Counted from the stretch's first letter, positions 1 through 11,547 are shown. The stretch: 21,926 nucleotides of DNA from an uncultured Collinsella sp. (GCA_900758375.1 CAAERJ010000019.1:1-21926), one strand, 5' to 3'. Program-made: numbers and translations. Notes: generated from the letters alone by a model not told the origin.

Positions 1-1
1 C

Positions 2-45
2 CTTTCTCTCGGAAAACTTCGCGAAGCCCAGTTTCCGAGAGAAAG
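2..45 (-). terminator. Long hairpin downstream of carB, candidate terminator
   Basis: Arms at 2-15 and 32-45 are a perfect 14-bp inverted repeat (CTTTCTCTCGGAAA against TTTCCGAGAGAAAG). With a one-base bulge the pairing runs three bases further in. The loop contains a second small palindrome, CTTCGCGAAG, at 17-26. The hairpin lies 34 bases beyond the carB stop, where the carAB transcript should end. Any T-run would fall outside the window, so a terminator is plausible but not proven. It could instead be a dispersed palindromic repeat. Confidence 0.5.
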
Positions 46-78
46 TGTCCGCCTCCCGCCCCGGCCGGCCAGGTCACA

Positions 79-3393
<3,315 letters not shown>

Positions 3394-3394
3394 G

Positions 3395-4834
3395 TTAGTT
3401 CTCCTCGGTCTCAGTCGCGGCGGTCTCGGCGAAATTCCAGCCAGCCAGGCGGTCCTTCGCGGTGTCGATGTCCAGGTAGCTCTCCTCGCCGTCCATGAGT
3501 CGCGTAAAGGCGGTAAAGAGATAGTGGGCATCGGTGGGGCCAGGCGAAGCCTCGGGGTGGTACTGGACCGAGAAGCACGGGGCGTCGAGCAGCTGGATGC
3601 CCTCGGCGGTGCCGTCGTTGAGGTTCACATGTGTTAGGCGAATGCGGCCAAAGCGCTCGTTCATCACGACCGGCGCGATTCCGCGGCGCACCCAGACGCG
3701 CAGGTCGCCGTCGGCCGCATGCTCGGTCTCGCCGCCGGAAAGCTCGGGGACAAGCTTGCCCAAGCTGGGGAACAGCAGGCCAAAGCCATGGTTTTGCGCG
3801 GTGATCTCCACGCGACGGCTTACCAGGTTCATGACCGGCTGGTTGCCGCCGCGGTGACCGAACTTAAGCTTTTCCATCTGGGCGCCGCAGGCCAGGCTGA
3901 TCATCTGGTGACCAAGACAAATACCAAAGACCGGCACCTTGCCGATCAGCTGCTGCACCTGCTCGTAGGTCTCCACCACGGCATCGGGGTCGCCGGGACC
4001 GTTGGACAAAAAGACGCCATCGGGATTCATGTCGAGCACCTGCTGGGCGGGCGTATCCCACGGCACGACGGTAAGGTCGCAGCCGGCGCGGACCAGCCCC
4101 TCCAGAATACCGCGCTTCACACCGCAGTCGTAGGCGACCACTTTGCGACGGGCAGGAGCGGCAACCGCAAGCGCAAAGTCATGCGTGACAGGCAGGTCGG
4201 CGGCCACAAACTCGTGAGGCGCGGGGCAGCTTACGGTCTTGACCAGGTTCTCGCCTACCAGCGTGGGCGCTGCGGCCAGACGCTCGGCAAGCTCGTCGAC
4301 GTCAAAGATCTCAGTCGAGATAATGCCCATCTTGGAACCATTGTCGCGCAGATGGCGCACCAGAGCGCGGGTGTCGACACCCTCGATAGCGACGATGCCG
4401 TGGGCGCGCAGATACTCCGGCACGCTGACGGCCGAGCGCCAGTTAGAAGGCGTGGCGCACATGTCGCGAACGATCATGCCGCGCATGGCCGGAGCGCTCG
4501 CAGGGCGCACGGCGTCGCCGGGGAAGGCCGACTGGACGTCGGTCTCGTCGATACCGTAGTTGCCGATCTGCGGATAGGTCATGGTTACGATTTGGCCGGC
4601 ATAACTCGGGTCGGTCATGACCTCAAAGTAGCCCTCGAGCGAGGTGTTGAAGCAAACTTCGCCGGTCGCGGTGCCCTCGGCGCCGCATGCACGTCCATAA
4701 AAAATGGTCCCATCCTCAAGATACAGGATGCAGGGACCGCAGGTGCCCTTGCTGGTTTTGGCCAGCATACGCTGGCAAAGCTCGCTGGGCGCGAAGGTGC
4801 GGGCGGCAGCGCCCGCGGTATGGTTGTTCGCCAT
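3395..4834 (-). CDS. carA: Carbamoyl-phosphate synthase small (glutaminase) subunit
   Basis: This 479-residue protein hydrolyses glutamine and channels ammonia to CarB. The N-terminal CPSase domain contains LEDGTIFYGRACG and GVDTRALVRHLR. The class I glutamine amidotransferase domain has its nucleophile Cys306 in GICLGHQ and His426/Glu428 in YHPE. The ATG at 4834 is preceded by a strong GGAAGGAG site. The protein is roughly 100 residues longer than typical CarA (~360-380). There are about 30 extra N-terminal residues, an insert of about 30 residues between AQNHGF and THVNLND, and a C-terminal tail of about 35 residues ending in acidic residues. The catalytic residues are intact, so I expect it to be active. 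It is the first gene of carA-carB. Confidence 0.96.
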   Translation of the reverse strand: MANNHTAGAAARTFAPSELCQRMLAKTSKGTCGPCILYLEDGTIFYGRACGAEGTATGEVCFNTSLEGYFEVMTDPSYAGQIVTMTYPQIGNYGIDETDVQSAFPGDAVRPASAPAMRGMIVRDMCATPSNWRSAVSVPEYLRAHGIVAIEGVDTRALVRHLRDNGSKMGIISTEIFDVDELAERLAAAPTLVGENLVKTVSCPAPHEFVAADLPVTHDFALAVAAPARRKVVAYDCGVKRGILEGLVRAGCDLTVVPWDTPAQQVLDMNPDGVFLSNGPGDPDAVVETYEQVQQLIGKVPVFGICLGHQMISLACGAQMEKLKFGHRGGNQPVMNLVSRRVEITAQNHGFGLLFPSLGKLVPELSGGETEHAADGDLRVWVRRGIAPVVMNERFGRIRLTHVNLNDGTAEGIQLLDAPCFSVQYHPEASPGPTDAHYLFTAFTRLMDGEESYLDIDTAKDRLAGWNFAETAATETEEN

Positions 4835-5000
4835 AATTCTCCTTCCCGGTCTCACAGGACCGGCTTAAAGGTGTGTAGTTAGGCCTCGCGGTATTGTAAC
4901 CGCAAGCATGCCTCATGGCGTTAATTTCATCGAAATGTTTACGAAATGATAATTATGACTTTCTATGCATAATGTTTTTTAATCCCCGTCCCAGAAAAAT
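4835..5000 (-). promoter_or_regulatory. carAB upstream region with a helically phased direct repeat
   Basis: This AT-rich gap separates carA from the terminator of the preceding gene and must hold the carAB promoter. The heptamer CGAAATG occurs at 4931-4937 and 4942-4948, an 11-base period that would place both on one face of the helix. On the minus strand TACAAT (plus 4893-4898) resembles a -10 box, but no good -35 box lies at the expected distance. Control by pyrimidines or arginine is expected from the family; I see no recognisable PyrR attenuator or ArgR box. Confidence 0.3.
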
Positions 5001-5033
5001 CATCCCGCGTGGGCTTGCGGCTCACGCGGGATG
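4995..5033 (-). terminator. Rho-independent terminator after the 5057-6022 gene
   Basis: Perfect 11-bp arms (CATCCCGCGTG at 5001-5011, CACGCGGGATG at 5023-5033) enclose an 11-base loop. On the minus strand a T-run follows (plus 4995-5000). The hairpin lies about 25 bases past the stop codon of the membrane protein gene and separates that unit from carAB. Confidence 0.85.
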
Positions 5034-5056
5034 GCATCGTTCTATGTGGCTGCGGA

Positions 5057-6022
5057 CTACTTTTGCTTGTCCTGCTCCAGCAGCTCGGACGGCGTGCGAT
5101 CGGGCTTTCCGCCGCGGAAGATCTCTCGACCGTGCAGACGATGCTCAAGATCGCGCTCGGCCTGCTCCTCCGTGATCTTGGTCTGGCTCACCACCGGGTC
5201 CTCGATCAGCGATGAAACCGAGTTGACCTGTTTTTGAATGCGCTCGGCAATGGTGTCGTCCATGCTTACGATGCGCATCTTCCAGTCGATACTCGTGGCG
5301 TTGGACGAGCTCTTGGTCCAAACGAACGTCAGGATGGCGCTTTGGTGCCCCTGAGCAGGAAACATGCCAAAGAAGGAATCATGCTGGATCCTGCTGTCCT
5401 CGTCGATATAGGCGTGAACGTTATACACCACACGGTCGATCTTGTCGTTGAGCAGGGCGTTGGTTGCGAGCGCCGCCGCCTGAATCTGACCGTTGGACAG
5501 CAGCTCGAGTTCATTGGCAGAAGACGTGTCCAGCACCGTCACCTCAACCGTGCCCGTGCGCTCATCTGCCTCGTCGACGGTAAAATCGAGCGGGAACTGC
5601 GTAAAGCCATTGCCCCATTCAAGTCCACCCTTGAGCGCGGTCGAAACGGTATCCACCGAAACACTTTCGGAAAGGTTCGCGGTATTCAGACGTCGCATCA
5701 CGCCGTAGCCAATCTGCATGCCCACAATCAGCACCAAAATGCCGATAACCACGGCCATGGCGGTCTTCGTAATGGTATGGCTCACCTGCGAGCCCGAAGG
5801 GTCGTCCTCGGACAGCGGGTCGATATGTTTTGCCTGGCTCGCGCGATCCTCGCTGCGCAGCCGCGCCAGCGTCGCCTTGTCGCCGCGCTTGACGGCGGCC
5901 TCTTTCTCGCGCATGCGCTCGGTGCGCTTTTTGGCGAGCGTAGGATCCAAGACGCCGGATGCATCGATTTCGGAGAATAACTCCGTCACTTCTTCCGGAG
6001 TCAAAGGGTTCTTATCAGCCAT
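5057..6022 (-). CDS. Single-pass membrane protein of unknown function
   Basis: I do not recognise a family for this 321-residue protein. Residues 1-80 are highly charged and lack a signal peptide. One membrane span lies at about 86-108 (TAMAVVIGILVLIVGMQIGYG). The remaining ~210 residues should face outward by the positive-inside rule. They contain alternating hydrophobic segments (GTVEVTVLDTS, RVVYNVHAYID, AILTFVWTKSS) suggesting a beta-rich domain. The last ~50 residues are charged and probably helical. The ATG at 6022 has AGGAAG upstream. It starts 19 bases after the ABC transporter stop, so the two are probably cotranscribed and it may be an accessory or envelope protein for the exporter. 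That link rests on position only. Confidence 0.85.
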   Translation of the reverse strand: MADKNPLTPEEVTELFSEIDASGVLDPTLAKKRTERMREKEAAVKRGDKATLARLRSEDRASQAKHIDPLSEDDPSGSQVSHTITKTAMAVVIGILVLIVGMQIGYGVMRRLNTANLSESVSVDTVSTALKGGLEWGNGFTQFPLDFTVDEADERTGTVEVTVLDTSSANELELLSNGQIQAAALATNALLNDKIDRVVYNVHAYIDEDSRIQHDSFFGMFPAQGHQSAILTFVWTKSSSNATSIDWKMRIVSMDDTIAERIQKQVNSVSSLIEDPVVSQTKITEEQAERDLEHRLHGREIFRGGKPDRTPSELLEQDKQK

Positions 6023-6041
6023 GATCTTCCTGTCATATCAA

Positions 6042-7814
6042 TCAGTCGAGCTCGTGCGCACGCGCACCTTCGAACTGCATTCGATAGTAACGGGCATAGG
6101 TGCCGCCACGGGCGAGAAGCTCCTCGTGCGTGCCACGTTCCACAACGCGACCATGCTCAACGGTCGCAATCTCGTCAGCATGCTTAATAGTCGAGAGACG
6201 GTGGGCGATGATGATCGTGGTACGGCCGCGTGCCAGCTCTTCGAGCGACTCCTGCACCGCTTCCTCGCTCTCGTTATCCAGGGCACTCGTCGCCTCATCC
6301 AAAATAAGGATCTTGGGATTCTTGAGAAAAACGCGCGCGATGGCGACGCGCTGCTTTTGACCACCCGAAAGACGGCTGCCACGCTCGCCCACCACGGTGT
6401 CGTAGCCTTGCGGAAGCGATTCGATAAAGGTATCAATATTGGCGCGGCGGGCCGCTTCGGCGATCTCTTCTGCCGTGGCGCCCGGCTTGCCGTAGGCGAT
6501 GTTCTCGCCGATCGTTCCATCAAACAGGTACACATCTTGCTGCACCAGGCCGATGGCACGGCGCAGACTATGCTGCGTCACGTCGCGCACATCCTGGCCG
6601 TCGATGCTAATGGAGCCGGCGGCAACGTCGTAAAAGCGCGGCAACAGCGAACAAGTCGTCGATTTGCCGCCGCCCGAGGGGCCAACCAAAGCGATGGTCT
6701 GACCGGGCTTGATGGACAGGTCCATGTGGTCGATAACAGGGCGTCCGTCGGCGCCGCGCTCGGCCAATTCAACATCCTCGTAGCTAAAGCACACGTCGCG
6801 GTACTCCACAGCACCAGCCGTCACCTGCAGATCCGCAGCACCCGGCTTATCCTGAATATCGGGGACAGTCGAGAGCACCTCATCCATGCGCTTAAAGCCG
6901 GCGATGGCTTTCTGATACGTCTCAGCCGAATTGACGAGCGTCTCGAGCGGCGTGCAGAACAGCGAAATGTAGAGTGCGAAGGTTGCCATATCGACCGCCT
7001 GCAGCTGACCCTGGGCAACGAGCCAACCGCCCAGCAGCACCACGATCACATAAAGCACTCCCGAGAGCAGGCCATACGTCGCGGTATAGACGCCCATGGC
7101 GTGATACATGTTCTCCTTGGACGAAAGGTAGCGATTGTTCGAGGCGCGAAACTTAGAGCGCTCGGTCTGCTCATTGGCAAAGCTCTTGACCACACGCATG
7201 CCCGCCAGCGAATCCTGCAGCTGCGCGTTGATGCCGCTAATCTTTTTGCGGTTATCGCTAAAGACCTCGCGCATGCGCATATTCTGCCAAAACATAATGA
7301 CCGCGAACACCACCGTCACCACAGCCATGGCGAGTGCGAGCACCGGCGCGATGGTAAACAGAATCACAAACGAGCCGATGATCTCGATACCGCAGATAAT
7401 GATCCATTCGGGCACGTGGTGCGCCGCCTCGCAGATATCGAACAGGTCATTGACCACGCGGCTCATCATGTCGCCCGAGCTGTTGCGATCAAAGTACGCA
7501 AAGCTAAACCGTTCGTACTGATCGAACAGGTCCTCGCGCATTTTGGACTCCATGCGCGCGCCCATCACATGACCCCAATAGCTCACAAAATAGCGGCAGG
7601 CGCAGCGGATGACATACATCAGCACCAGTCCCACCGCGATCATACCGAGCGCCTGCATAATAGCAGCCTGACCCTGAGTAAAGAGCCCGCCGGTCAGATT
7701 GCGCAAGATAATGGGGAACGCCAGGTCAATGGCGGCAAGCACCAGAGCACAAAGAGTATCAGCAACAAAAAGCCCCATCTGGGGCTTGTAATACGAAAGA
7801 AAACGCTTCAGCAT
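6042..7814 (-). CDS. ABC-B type half-transporter (fused permease and ATPase)
   Basis: The 590-residue protein has an N-terminal exporter-type transmembrane domain (about 1-320, six predicted spans) followed by a complete ATPase domain. Visible ATPase motifs in order are Walker A GPSGGGKST, Q-loop LVQQDVYLFDGT, signature LSGGQKQRVAIAR, Walker B ILILDEATSALD and H-loop IIIAHRLST. Length and layout fit the MsbA/LmrA/BmrA-like group, which works as homo- or heterodimers to export lipids, drugs or peptides. No second half-transporter is adjacent, so a homodimer is the simpler assumption. The substrate cannot be read from sequence. The ATG at 7814 is chosen over the upstream in-frame one at 7880 because AGAGGA precedes it and the protein then starts MLKRFLSYYKP, as relatives do. 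It probably leads an operon with the downstream membrane protein. Confidence 0.93.
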   Translation of the reverse strand: MLKRFLSYYKPQMGLFVADTLCALVLAAIDLAFPIILRNLTGGLFTQGQAAIMQALGMIAVGLVLMYVIRCACRYFVSYWGHVMGARMESKMREDLFDQYERFSFAYFDRNSSGDMMSRVVNDLFDICEAAHHVPEWIIICGIEIIGSFVILFTIAPVLALAMAVVTVVFAVIMFWQNMRMREVFSDNRKKISGINAQLQDSLAGMRVVKSFANEQTERSKFRASNNRYLSSKENMYHAMGVYTATYGLLSGVLYVIVVLLGGWLVAQGQLQAVDMATFALYISLFCTPLETLVNSAETYQKAIAGFKRMDEVLSTVPDIQDKPGAADLQVTAGAVEYRDVCFSYEDVELAERGADGRPVIDHMDLSIKPGQTIALVGPSGGGKSTTCSLLPRFYDVAAGSISIDGQDVRDVTQHSLRRAIGLVQQDVYLFDGTIGENIAYGKPGATAEEIAEAARRANIDTFIESLPQGYDTVVGERGSRLSGGQKQRVAIARVFLKNPKILILDEATSALDNESEEAVQESLEELARGRTTIIIAHRLSTIKHADEIATVEHGRVVERGTHEELLARGGTYARYYRMQFEGARAHELD

Positions 7815-7917
7815 GTGGTCCTCTAGAAATAGGAAGAACGGAAAAACCGGTTGACCAAGCGAACCGAAAGAAAAACCCACGACAGATATAACGCCAATGT
7901 TCTGGCAGCGTCAGCGA

Positions 7918-8015
7918 AAACGTCCCTAAGCGAGCAAGGTGCCTTGAAAGAGGAGCGACGCGTACTTCGGTACGCGAGCGACGATTGAAAGGCAGATTGC
8001 CGCTTAGGGGCGTTT
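7918..8015. repeat. Nested long-range hairpin element with a UUCG-type tetraloop stem
   Basis: Outer arms at 7918-7932 and 8001-8015 pair over 15 bases with one G-T wobble. Just inside, 7934-7949 and 7985-8000 pair imperfectly. The centre, 7959-7976, is a perfect 7-bp stem (CGCGTAC/GTACGCG) closed by TTCG. The whole 98-bp block folds as one long structured unit. It lies between the Nudix gene stop and the ABC transporter start, with no ORF of note. It may be a structured RNA, a 3' end processing or termination structure, or a dispersed palindromic repeat. Sequence alone does not decide. Confidence 0.5.
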
Positions 8016-8028
8016 GCAGCGTCGACTC

Positions 8029-8056
8029 GTTACGCGGTTTGGTAAAACCGCGTAAC
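8029..8056 (-). terminator. Perfect 12-bp hairpin abutting the Nudix gene stop
   Basis: GTTACGCGGTTT (8029-8040) and AAACCGCGTAAC (8045-8056) form a perfect 12-bp stem with a four-base loop, ending on the base next to the Nudix stop codon. No T-run follows on the minus strand, so a standard intrinsic terminator is doubtful. It may act with the neighbouring structured block as an RNA end or RNase barrier. Confidence 0.45.
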
Positions 8057-8752
8057 CTAGAGCTCCGCTCCACCCAAACGATGAGCAATGCTGTCGCAAG
8101 CCAAGGCACCCACAACGGTCTTGGCGTCTTCGATCTTGCCGTCGAGTACGGCGTCGATCAGCTCATGCAGTGGCACCAGGTCGACGTTGACAAACTCGTC
8201 ATCGTCGGGGTCGGGCGCATCAAACTCGAGCTTGGTAGCCAAGTAGATGTGGATGATCTCATCGCAAAAACCGCAGGACGTGACAATCGACGTCAAAAAG
8301 CGAATGCGACCAGCCCTAAAGCCCGTCTCCTCATGCAGCTCGCGCTTGGCGCAATCGAGCGGGTCCTCGCCCGGATCGAGCTTGCCGGCGGGAATCTCGA
8401 CCGTCACGCGGTCGATGGCGGTGCGGTACTGACGCACCAGCACGATCTTGCCGCTCTCGGTCAGTGCCACAACGGCCGCCGCACCCGGATGGCGAACGAT
8501 ATCGCGGGCGCTGCGGCGACCGTTGGGCAGCTCAACCTCAAGACGGTGGACGTCGAGGATCTTGCCCTTCCAGGCGCACTCCTCCGAAAGAATCTTCTCG
8601 TGCAGCTCGGCATCGTGCGGGTCGTCGTCGCCCAGCACCAGCGCCGGCTCGTCAGCGACCTCGCCGCCAGGCTCGCCCTCGGCGTGCCCATACATGCGGC
8701 TGTCCTCTTCGACGATCTGCGCGTCCACGAGCTCTTCGTTCTTCTCGTCCAT
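8057..8752 (-). CDS. Nudix hydrolase, ADP-ribose pyrophosphatase-like
   Basis: The 231-residue protein carries a full Nudix box at residues 123-145. G123, E129, R137, E138, E141, E142 and G144 fit the GX5EX7REUXEEXGU pattern. The beta-strand before it (VALTESGKIVLVRQYR) and the following ILTSIVTSCGFCDEIIHIYLA-like stretch resemble the ADP-ribose pyrophosphatase (NudF/YqkG) branch, which splits ADP-ribose to AMP and ribose 5-phosphate. The first ~55 residues are acidic and extend beyond the usual domain start. An in-frame ATG at 8761 has its Shine-Dalgarno too close; the ATG at 8752 has AGAGGA nine bases upstream and is preferred. It follows purD by 21 bases and is probably cotranscribed. The exact substrate is an inference. 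Confidence 0.9.
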   Translation of the reverse strand: MDEKNEELVDAQIVEEDSRMYGHAEGEPGGEVADEPALVLGDDDPHDAELHEKILSEECAWKGKILDVHRLEVELPNGRRSARDIVRHPGAAAVVALTESGKIVLVRQYRTAIDRVTVEIPAGKLDPGEDPLDCAKRELHEETGFRAGRIRFLTSIVTSCGFCDEIIHIYLATKLEFDAPDPDDDEFVNVDLVPLHELIDAVLDGKIEDAKTVVGALACDSIAHRLGGAEL

Positions 8753-8773
8753 CCGTCTCATTCCTCTCGGATT

Positions 8774-10078
8774 TTAGGCATCCCAGGCGTCGCGGCCGCG
8801 CAGCGCACGCAGGCCAATGTCGTGGCGCAGGGTCTTGCCCTCAAAGTTGATCTTCTCGCAGGCCTCGTAGGCAAGGTCGCGAGCGTTCTCGAACGTATCG
8901 CCCAGCGCGGTCACGGCGAGCACACGACCGCCGTTGGTCACGAGCTCGCCGTCCACCACGGCAGTACCGGCGTGATACACCGTCACGTTCTCCATAGCCT
9001 CGGCATCCTCGATGCCGGTAATGACCTTGCCCTTCTCGTAGCTGCCGGGATAGCCCGCGCTCGTCAGGACAACGGCCACGGCCCACTCGTCACGCCAATC
9101 GAGCTCAATCTGATCGAGCTCGCAGTTGGCGCAAGCCAGCATGACCTCGACCAGGTCGTTCTTAAGGCGCGGCAGCACGACCTGCGTCTCAGGATCGCCA
9201 AAGCGGGCATTGAACTCCAGCACCTTGGGGCCGGCAGGGGTGAGCATAAAGCCGCCGTACAGGCAGCCGCGATAGTCGATACCCTCGGCAGCGAGCTCTG
9301 CCACGGTCTGCTCCATGACCTTCACCATGGTGGTGTGCTCCTCGTCGGTCACGATGGGCACCGGGCTGTAGACGCCCATGCCGCCCGTGTTGGGGCCCTT
9401 GTCGCCCTCGAGCGCACGCTTGTGATCCTGCGAGGTGGCCATGGGACGCACGGTCTTGCCGTCGGTAAAGGCCAGCAGCGAGCACTCGGGGCCGGTCAGC
9501 ATCTCCTCGATGACCACCGTGTTGCCGGCATCGCCAAAGGTGCCGCCAAAACACTCACGCACAGCCTCCTCGGCCTGCGAAAGCTCGGTTGCCACGATAA
9601 CGCCCTTGCCCGCGGCAAGGCCGTCGGCCTTGACGACCAGCGGAGCGCCCTGCTCGCGCACATAGGCAAGAGCCGAAGCCTCGTCGGTAAATGAGCCATA
9701 GGCTGCCGTCGGGATACCGGCGCGCTCCATGAGCTGCTTGGAGAACAGCTTAGAGCCCTCCATCTGGGCGCCCTCGGCACCCGGGCCAAAGCACGGGATG
9801 CCCGCCGCGCGGACGGCGTCTGCAACGCCCGCCACGAGCGGAGCCTCGGGGCCAATCACCACGAGTCCGCATCCATGGCTCTGGGCAAACGCCGCCACGG
9901 CCGCAGGATCGCAATCGTCGAGAACCACATTCTCGCCGCAGCTCGCGGTGCCGCCGTTACCCGGCGCGATGTAGAGCTTGCCGGCGCGCGGTGATGCTGC
10001 GAGCTTGGCTGCCAGAGCATGCTCGCGGCCGCCGCTGCCCAACAACAGGATGTCGATGGTTTGAGTGTCCGCCTTCAA
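8774..10078 (-). CDS. purD: Phosphoribosylamine-glycine ligase (GAR synthetase)
   Basis: This ATP-grasp enzyme joins phosphoribosylamine and glycine in the second step of purine synthesis. The 434-residue product has GSGGREHALAAKLAASP at its start, then GPEAPLVAGVADAVRAAG, the ATP-grasp core (VVKADGLAAGKGV) and EFNARFGDPETQV, all diagnostic for PurD. Length matches the family. The start is TTG at 10078, with AGGAGG about seven bases upstream; no ATG fits. It lies downstream of purA but is separated by 118 bases holding two hairpins, so it may have its own promoter or receive attenuated read-through. The Nudix gene follows 21 bases after its stop. Confidence 0.96.
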   Translation of the reverse strand: MKADTQTIDILLLGSGGREHALAAKLAASPRAGKLYIAPGNGGTASCGENVVLDDCDPAAVAAFAQSHGCGLVVIGPEAPLVAGVADAVRAAGIPCFGPGAEGAQMEGSKLFSKQLMERAGIPTAAYGSFTDEASALAYVREQGAPLVVKADGLAAGKGVIVATELSQAEEAVRECFGGTFGDAGNTVVIEEMLTGPECSLLAFTDGKTVRPMATSQDHKRALEGDKGPNTGGMGVYSPVPIVTDEEHTTMVKVMEQTVAELAAEGIDYRGCLYGGFMLTPAGPKVLEFNARFGDPETQVVLPRLKNDLVEVMLACANCELDQIELDWRDEWAVAVVLTSAGYPGSYEKGKVITGIEDAEAMENVTVYHAGTAVVDGELVTNGGRVLAVTALGDTFENARDLAYEACEKINFEGKTLRHDIGLRALRGRDAWDA

Positions 10079-10101
10079 GGGTGCCTCCTCTATGGATTAC
10101 C

Positions 10102-10120
10102 GGCCCGCTCCGCGCGGGCC
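10102..10120 (-). promoter_or_regulatory. GC hairpin just upstream of the purD ribosome binding site
   Basis: GGCCCGC (10102-10108) and GCGGGCC (10114-10120) form a 7-bp all-GC stem with a five-base loop, ending about ten bases before the purD Shine-Dalgarno. In the transcript it would form in the leader and could affect translation start or mark a 5' end. No purine riboswitch or PurR-type box was recognised. Confidence 0.35.
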
Positions 10121-10132
10121 CATTACAAGCAA

Positions 10133-10174
10133 ATATACCCCTCGGCCGCCCATCTGGGCTGCAAAGGGGTATAT
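10133..10174 (-). terminator. Hairpin between purA and purD, candidate terminator or attenuator
   Basis: Perfect 10-bp outer arms (ATATACCCCT at 10133-10142, AGGGGTATAT at 10165-10174) surround a smaller GCCC/GGGC stem. It begins about 22 bases past the purA stop codon. The trailing T content on the minus strand (TATATTTGCTTG) is modest, so termination may be partial. Confidence 0.5.
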
Positions 10175-10196
10175 CGCAATAACCAAATAACGCCGA

Positions 10197-11483
10197 TTAC
10201 TTCCAGAATCGGTTGATGATCTGCTCGCGACCGGCGCCGACGCCGATGAACGTCACGCGGGTGTGTGCCAGATCCTCGATAAATGCCACGTAGTCCTGAG
10301 CCTCCTGCGGCAGCTCATCAAAGCTGCGGCAGCCGGTGATGTCGCACTTCCAGCCAGGGAGCTCCTCGTAGATGGGCTTGGCATGCTCAAAACGCACCTG
10401 GTGCTCGGGCACGCTCGTGTAGCGCTCGCCGTCGACGTCATAGGCAACGCACACCTTAATGGTGTCGAAGGCCGAAAGCACGTCGAGCTTGGTCACGGCG
10501 ATGTCGGTGAGGCCGTTGACGCGCGAGGCATAGTTGGCGATAGGGCCGTCAAACCAGCCGCAGCGACGACGGCGACCGGTGGTCACGCCGTACTCGTAGC
10601 CCTCCTCGGTCAGCGTGTGGCCGGCCTCGGACTCATAGGAAAGCTCGGTGGGCATGGGGCCCGAACCGACGCGGGTGATATAGGCCTTCATGACGCCCAG
10701 CACGCGGTCGACGTTCTTCATGCCGACGCCGGAACCGGTAATGGCGCCGCCGGCGGTGCAGTTAGAAGACGTCACGTACGGATAGGTGCCGTGATCGATG
10801 TCGAGCAGCGTCGCCTGGGCGCCCTCAAACAGCAAATCCTTGCCCTCATCGATCATGTTGTTGAGCAGCAGGCTCGTCTCGGTGATGTAGGGGCGCAGGC
10901 GCTCGGCCATGGGCAGGTACTCATCGCAAATCTGATCCACGGTGTAGGTGGGCAGGTTGTAGATGAGCTCTAGCTCGGGGTTCACGCGGGCAAGAGCGGT
11001 CTCCAGCTTATCGCGGAACAGCGCCTCATCCAGCATGTCCTGCATACGCAGGCCAATACGGGCCATCTTGTCCTGGTAGCACGGACCGATGCCGCGCTTG
11101 GTGGTACCGATGTTCTTCTTGCCGAGCTTCTGCTCAAAGGCGCCATCCAGATCGATGTGGTACGGCATGATGACATGCGCGTTGCCGCTGATCTTGAGAT
11201 TCTTGGTGGTGATGCCGTCGGCCTCGAACATGTCGATCTCCTCAAGGACGACCTTGGGGTTGACGACGCAGCCGTTACCGATCACCGACACGTGGTCGGA
11301 ATACATGATGCCGGAGGGCACCTGGTGCAGGCCGTACTTCTTGCCGTTGACGACGATGGTGTGGCCGGCGTTGTTGCCGCCCGAATAGCGCACGACGGCA
11401 TCAAAGTCGCCGGCGACCAGGTCGCAGATCTTACCCTTGCCCTCATCGCCCCACTGGGCACCGACCAAAACGGTTGACGGCAT
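10197..11483 (-). CDS. purA: Adenylosuccinate synthetase
   Basis: The enzyme uses GTP to join IMP and aspartate in the first committed step to AMP. The 428-residue protein starts with the family GTP-site sequence GAQWGDEGKGKICD, followed by NNAGHT. TTKRGIGPCYQDK, SNCTAGGA and the basic TGRRRRCGWFD complete the active-site landmarks. Length is typical and no key residue appears changed. The ATG at 11483 is preceded by GAGGAG five bases away. The gene lies 91 bases from dnaB with a good promoter candidate in the gap, so it can be transcribed separately from the replication cluster. purD follows, giving a small purine block. Confidence 0.97.
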   Translation of the reverse strand: MPSTVLVGAQWGDEGKGKICDLVAGDFDAVVRYSGGNNAGHTIVVNGKKYGLHQVPSGIMYSDHVSVIGNGCVVNPKVVLEEIDMFEADGITTKNLKISGNAHVIMPYHIDLDGAFEQKLGKKNIGTTKRGIGPCYQDKMARIGLRMQDMLDEALFRDKLETALARVNPELELIYNLPTYTVDQICDEYLPMAERLRPYITETSLLLNNMIDEGKDLLFEGAQATLLDIDHGTYPYVTSSNCTAGGAITGSGVGMKNVDRVLGVMKAYITRVGSGPMPTELSYESEAGHTLTEEGYEYGVTTGRRRRCGWFDGPIANYASRVNGLTDIAVTKLDVLSAFDTIKVCVAYDVDGERYTSVPEHQVRFEHAKPIYEELPGWKCDITGCRSFDELPQEAQDYVAFIEDLAHTRVTFIGVGAGREQIINRFWK

Positions 11484-11547
11484 GTTTACTCCTCACATTC
11501 ATGGACTGTCCGCACACCGCAAGTGCGCAGAAGCACAAAACATTCCC

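Noticed and set aside
5718..9694. Long plus-strand frames over the ABC transporter and purD (702 and 569 codons)
   Set aside because: Both are antisense to genes with complete motif sets and lack any domain or ribosome site.
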